Made by a program: the position numbers and the translations under genes
In this document: positions 12,717-14,137 of the stretch, in pieces
Position numbering within the stretch: the stretch's first letter is position 1
How the letters are laid out: each line of letters opens with the position of its first letter
The notes under the pieces: model-generated
The model's input: only the letters and a program-made list of their open reading frames with translations
Database searches by the model: none
What the model was told of the DNA's origin: nothing
Assembly: GCA_016781775.1 (NCBI GenBank)
Contig: JADDPR010000407.1
Span: forward strand, 1-14,137
Length of the DNA stretch: 14,137 bases
Direction of reading: 5' to 3'
Origin: Rubrobacter sp.
Lineage (GTDB): Bacteria > Actinomycetota > Rubrobacteria > Rubrobacterales > Rubrobacteraceae

Positions 12717-14137
12717 CTAGCTGCACTTGGAGTAGCCGCAGGAGTGGCAGACGACGCAGCCCTCTTGCATGGTGAGACCGCCGGAGCACTCGGGGCAGGC
12801 CCCGATGATGGGCAGCTCGCGCTCCTTCGCGGCGGAGATGCCGTCGTCGATGAGGTAGTGCTCGGCCATCGCCTTGGCGACGCCGTCGGGGACGGAGAGG
12901 ACGGCGTTCGGGCCGAAGCCGGCCGGGTGGCCGTCCTGGATGCCGCGGAGCTGGTTGACGATCTCCGCCGGCTGGGCGCCGTGGGTCATGGCGAGCGAGA
13001 TCATGCGCCCAAGGGCGTCCGAGAAGGCCGCAGCGGTGCCGCCGGGCTTGCCGAGGATGACGAAGCACTCCCTCGGCCCGAACTCGTCGTCGTTCATGCT
13101 CACGTAGAGCGGGCCGTGGCCGGTCTGTATCTTCTTCGTGACGCCGGAGAGGGTCCTCGGCCGGCCGTTGCGCGCCTCGGCGAGCGAGACGTGCTTGACC
13201 TCGACCTCGGTCCCCGGTTGCACCCCTACCCGCGTCTTGCCGGTCGAGAGGACCTGCGCGTCGCGGCTACCGTCGCGGTACACCGCGATCCCCTTGCAGC
13301 CCGTGGCGAAGGCCTGCCGATACGCGTCCTCGACGTCCTTCGTGGTGGCGTCGTTGGGCAGGTTGATGGTCTTCGAGATCCCCATCGAGGTGTGCTTCTG
13401 GAACGAGGCCTGCATCCTGACGTGCCACTCGCTGGAGATGTCGTGCGAGGTGACCCAGGTGCTCCGGACGTCCTCCGGCACCTCTTCGATGTCGCGGACG
13501 CTGCCGTGCTCGGCGACCTTCTTCATCAGGTCCTCGGAGTAGAAGCCGCGAGACTTCGCGAGCCTCACGAACTCGGGGTTCACGTCCGGCAGCTCCATGT
13601 CCGCCTGACGGCGCATGAACGCCACCGCGAACAGAGGCTCGATGCCGCCCGAGCAGCCCGCGATGATGGAGATGGTCCCGGTCGGCGCGATCGTGGTGAC
13701 GGTCGCGTTGCGGACGCGGTCGCCCCGGGCCTCGTGGCGGGAGCCCTTGAAGTGGGGCATGACGCCGCGCTCCTCGGCGAGCGAGCGGCTTGCCTCCCAG
13801 GCCTCGTCGTCGACGAACTTCATCATCGACTCGGCGAAGGCGAGGCCCTCCTCGGAGTCGTAGGTGATGCCGAGCTTGATGAGGACGTCGGCGAAGCCCA
13901 TAACCCCGAGCCCGATGCGGCGGTTGCCGCGGCTCATCTCGTCGATCTCGGCGAGCGGGTAGCTGTTCATCTCGATCACGTTGTCCAGGAACCGAACCGC
14001 CGTGTGGATCGTCTCCCGGAGCTCGTCCCAATCGACCGTCCCCTCGCCGGGCCTCTCGCCCTCGACGAAGAAGCGCTCGAGGTTGATGGAGCCGAGGTTG
14101 CACGAGTCGTACGGCGGCAGGTGCGCCTCAGAGCACG
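12717..14137 (-). CDS. nrdJ: Adenosylcobalamin-dependent (class II) ribonucleotide reductase, C-terminal 472 residues
   Basis: Class II reductase converts ribonucleotides to deoxyribonucleotides for DNA synthesis, using a B12-generated radical and no oxygen. The 5' end lies beyond the window. The visible part opens inside the active-site motif N-x-C-x-E: the codons at 14135-14127 give C-S-E, followed by LPPYDSCNLGSINLERFF. It continues with the conserved RRIGLGVMGFADVLIKLGI, the phosphate-binding PTGTIS (13685-13668), ISSEWHVRMQASFQKHTSMG and SKTINLPNDAT, then a TSCPD domain (MTHGAQPAEIVNQLRGIQDG). It ends in a cysteine-rich tail, CPEC...CVVCHSCGYSKCS, that serves as zinc ribbon and redox-active shuttle in NrdJ. 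The stop is TAG 12717-12719, with a good terminator after it. Upstream control, often a cobalamin riboswitch, cannot be seen. Confidence 0.96.
   Translation of the reverse strand, partial: CSEAHLPPYDSCNLGSINLERFFVEGERPGEGTVDWDELRETIHTAVRFLDNVIEMNSYPLAEIDEMSRGNRRIGLGVMGFADVLIKLGITYDSEEGLAFAESMMKFVDDEAWEASRSLAEERGVMPHFKGSRHEARGDRVRNATVTTIAPTGTISIIAGCSGGIEPLFAVAFMRRQADMELPDVNPEFVRLAKSRGFYSEDLMKKVAEHGSVRDIEEVPEDVRSTWVTSHDISSEWHVRMQASFQKHTSMGISKTINLPNDATTKDVEDAYRQAFATGCKGIAVYRDGSRDAQVLSTGKTRVGVQPGTEVEVKHVSLAEARNGRPRTLSGVTKKIQTGHGPLYVSMNDDEFGPRECFVILGKPGGTAAAFSDALGRMISLAMTHGAQPAEIVNQLRGIQDGHPAGFGPNAVLSVPDGVAKAMAEHYLIDDGISAAKERELPIIGACPECSGGLTMQEGCVVCHSCGYSKCS

Noticed and set aside
1..14137. CRISPR array, transposase, prophage or defence genes
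   Set aside because: No regularly spaced repeats, no transposase or integrase motif and no terminal inverted repeats were seen on either strand.

Overview
The window reads as chromosomal DNA from a high-GC Gram-positive, probably an actinomycete of the Rubrobacter type. The reasons are strong GC bias at third codon positions, GTG and TTG starts, frequent GGAGG-like ribosome binding sites, an F420-family (luciferase-like) oxidoreductase, a B12-dependent ribonucleotide reductase, a tRNA gene without an encoded CCA, and GC-rich hairpins that mostly lack U-tracts. The lineage is inferred from gene content; no rRNA marker is present. Most of the window is ordinary housekeeping and accessory metabolism. 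I see no phage, transposase, CRISPR array or defence island.

Layout from left to right. Positions 22-2515 hold three minus-strand genes: msrA (methionine sulfoxide repair), a DoxX-like membrane protein, and fumC (class II fumarase). fumC diverges from a plus-strand operon at 2600-4424, made of a DUF1802 protein and two tandem paralogous proteins with three membrane segments and TPR repeats, the last two overlapping by GTGA. That operon converges on a minus-strand oxidoreductase related to F420-dependent glucose-6-phosphate dehydrogenase (4633-5601), with two hairpins between them. A gene-poor stretch ending in a strong hairpin follows (5602-6173). Next comes one uninterrupted minus-strand frame (6174-8429) encoding a GT87-type polytopic membrane protein joined to a DUF2231-Rieske protein. 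It is preceded by tRNA-Ser(CGA) at 8553-8642.

From 9002 the plus strand carries a 14-codon leader ORF and a YwrD-like gamma-glutamyltransferase-family gene ending at 10674. About 590 bases without a clear gene follow, containing hairpins and an operator-like palindrome. Then comes an MFS efflux gene (11262-12528) broken by a +1 frameshift inside a 17-bp direct repeat, and two short ORF starts with strong ribosome binding sites. The window closes with the 3' part of nrdJ on the minus strand, which ends in a good intrinsic terminator at 12665-12693.

The genes do not form one pathway. Themes are redox and oxidative-damage handling (MsrA, the F420-type oxidoreductase, the Rieske protein), central metabolism (FumC, NrdJ) and membrane proteins of unknown job (DoxX-like, TPR pair, GT87, MFS). 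The items most worth a second look are the coupled TPR pair, the GT87-DUF2231-Rieske fused frame, the leader ORF before the GGT-like gene, and the repeat-associated MFS frameshift.
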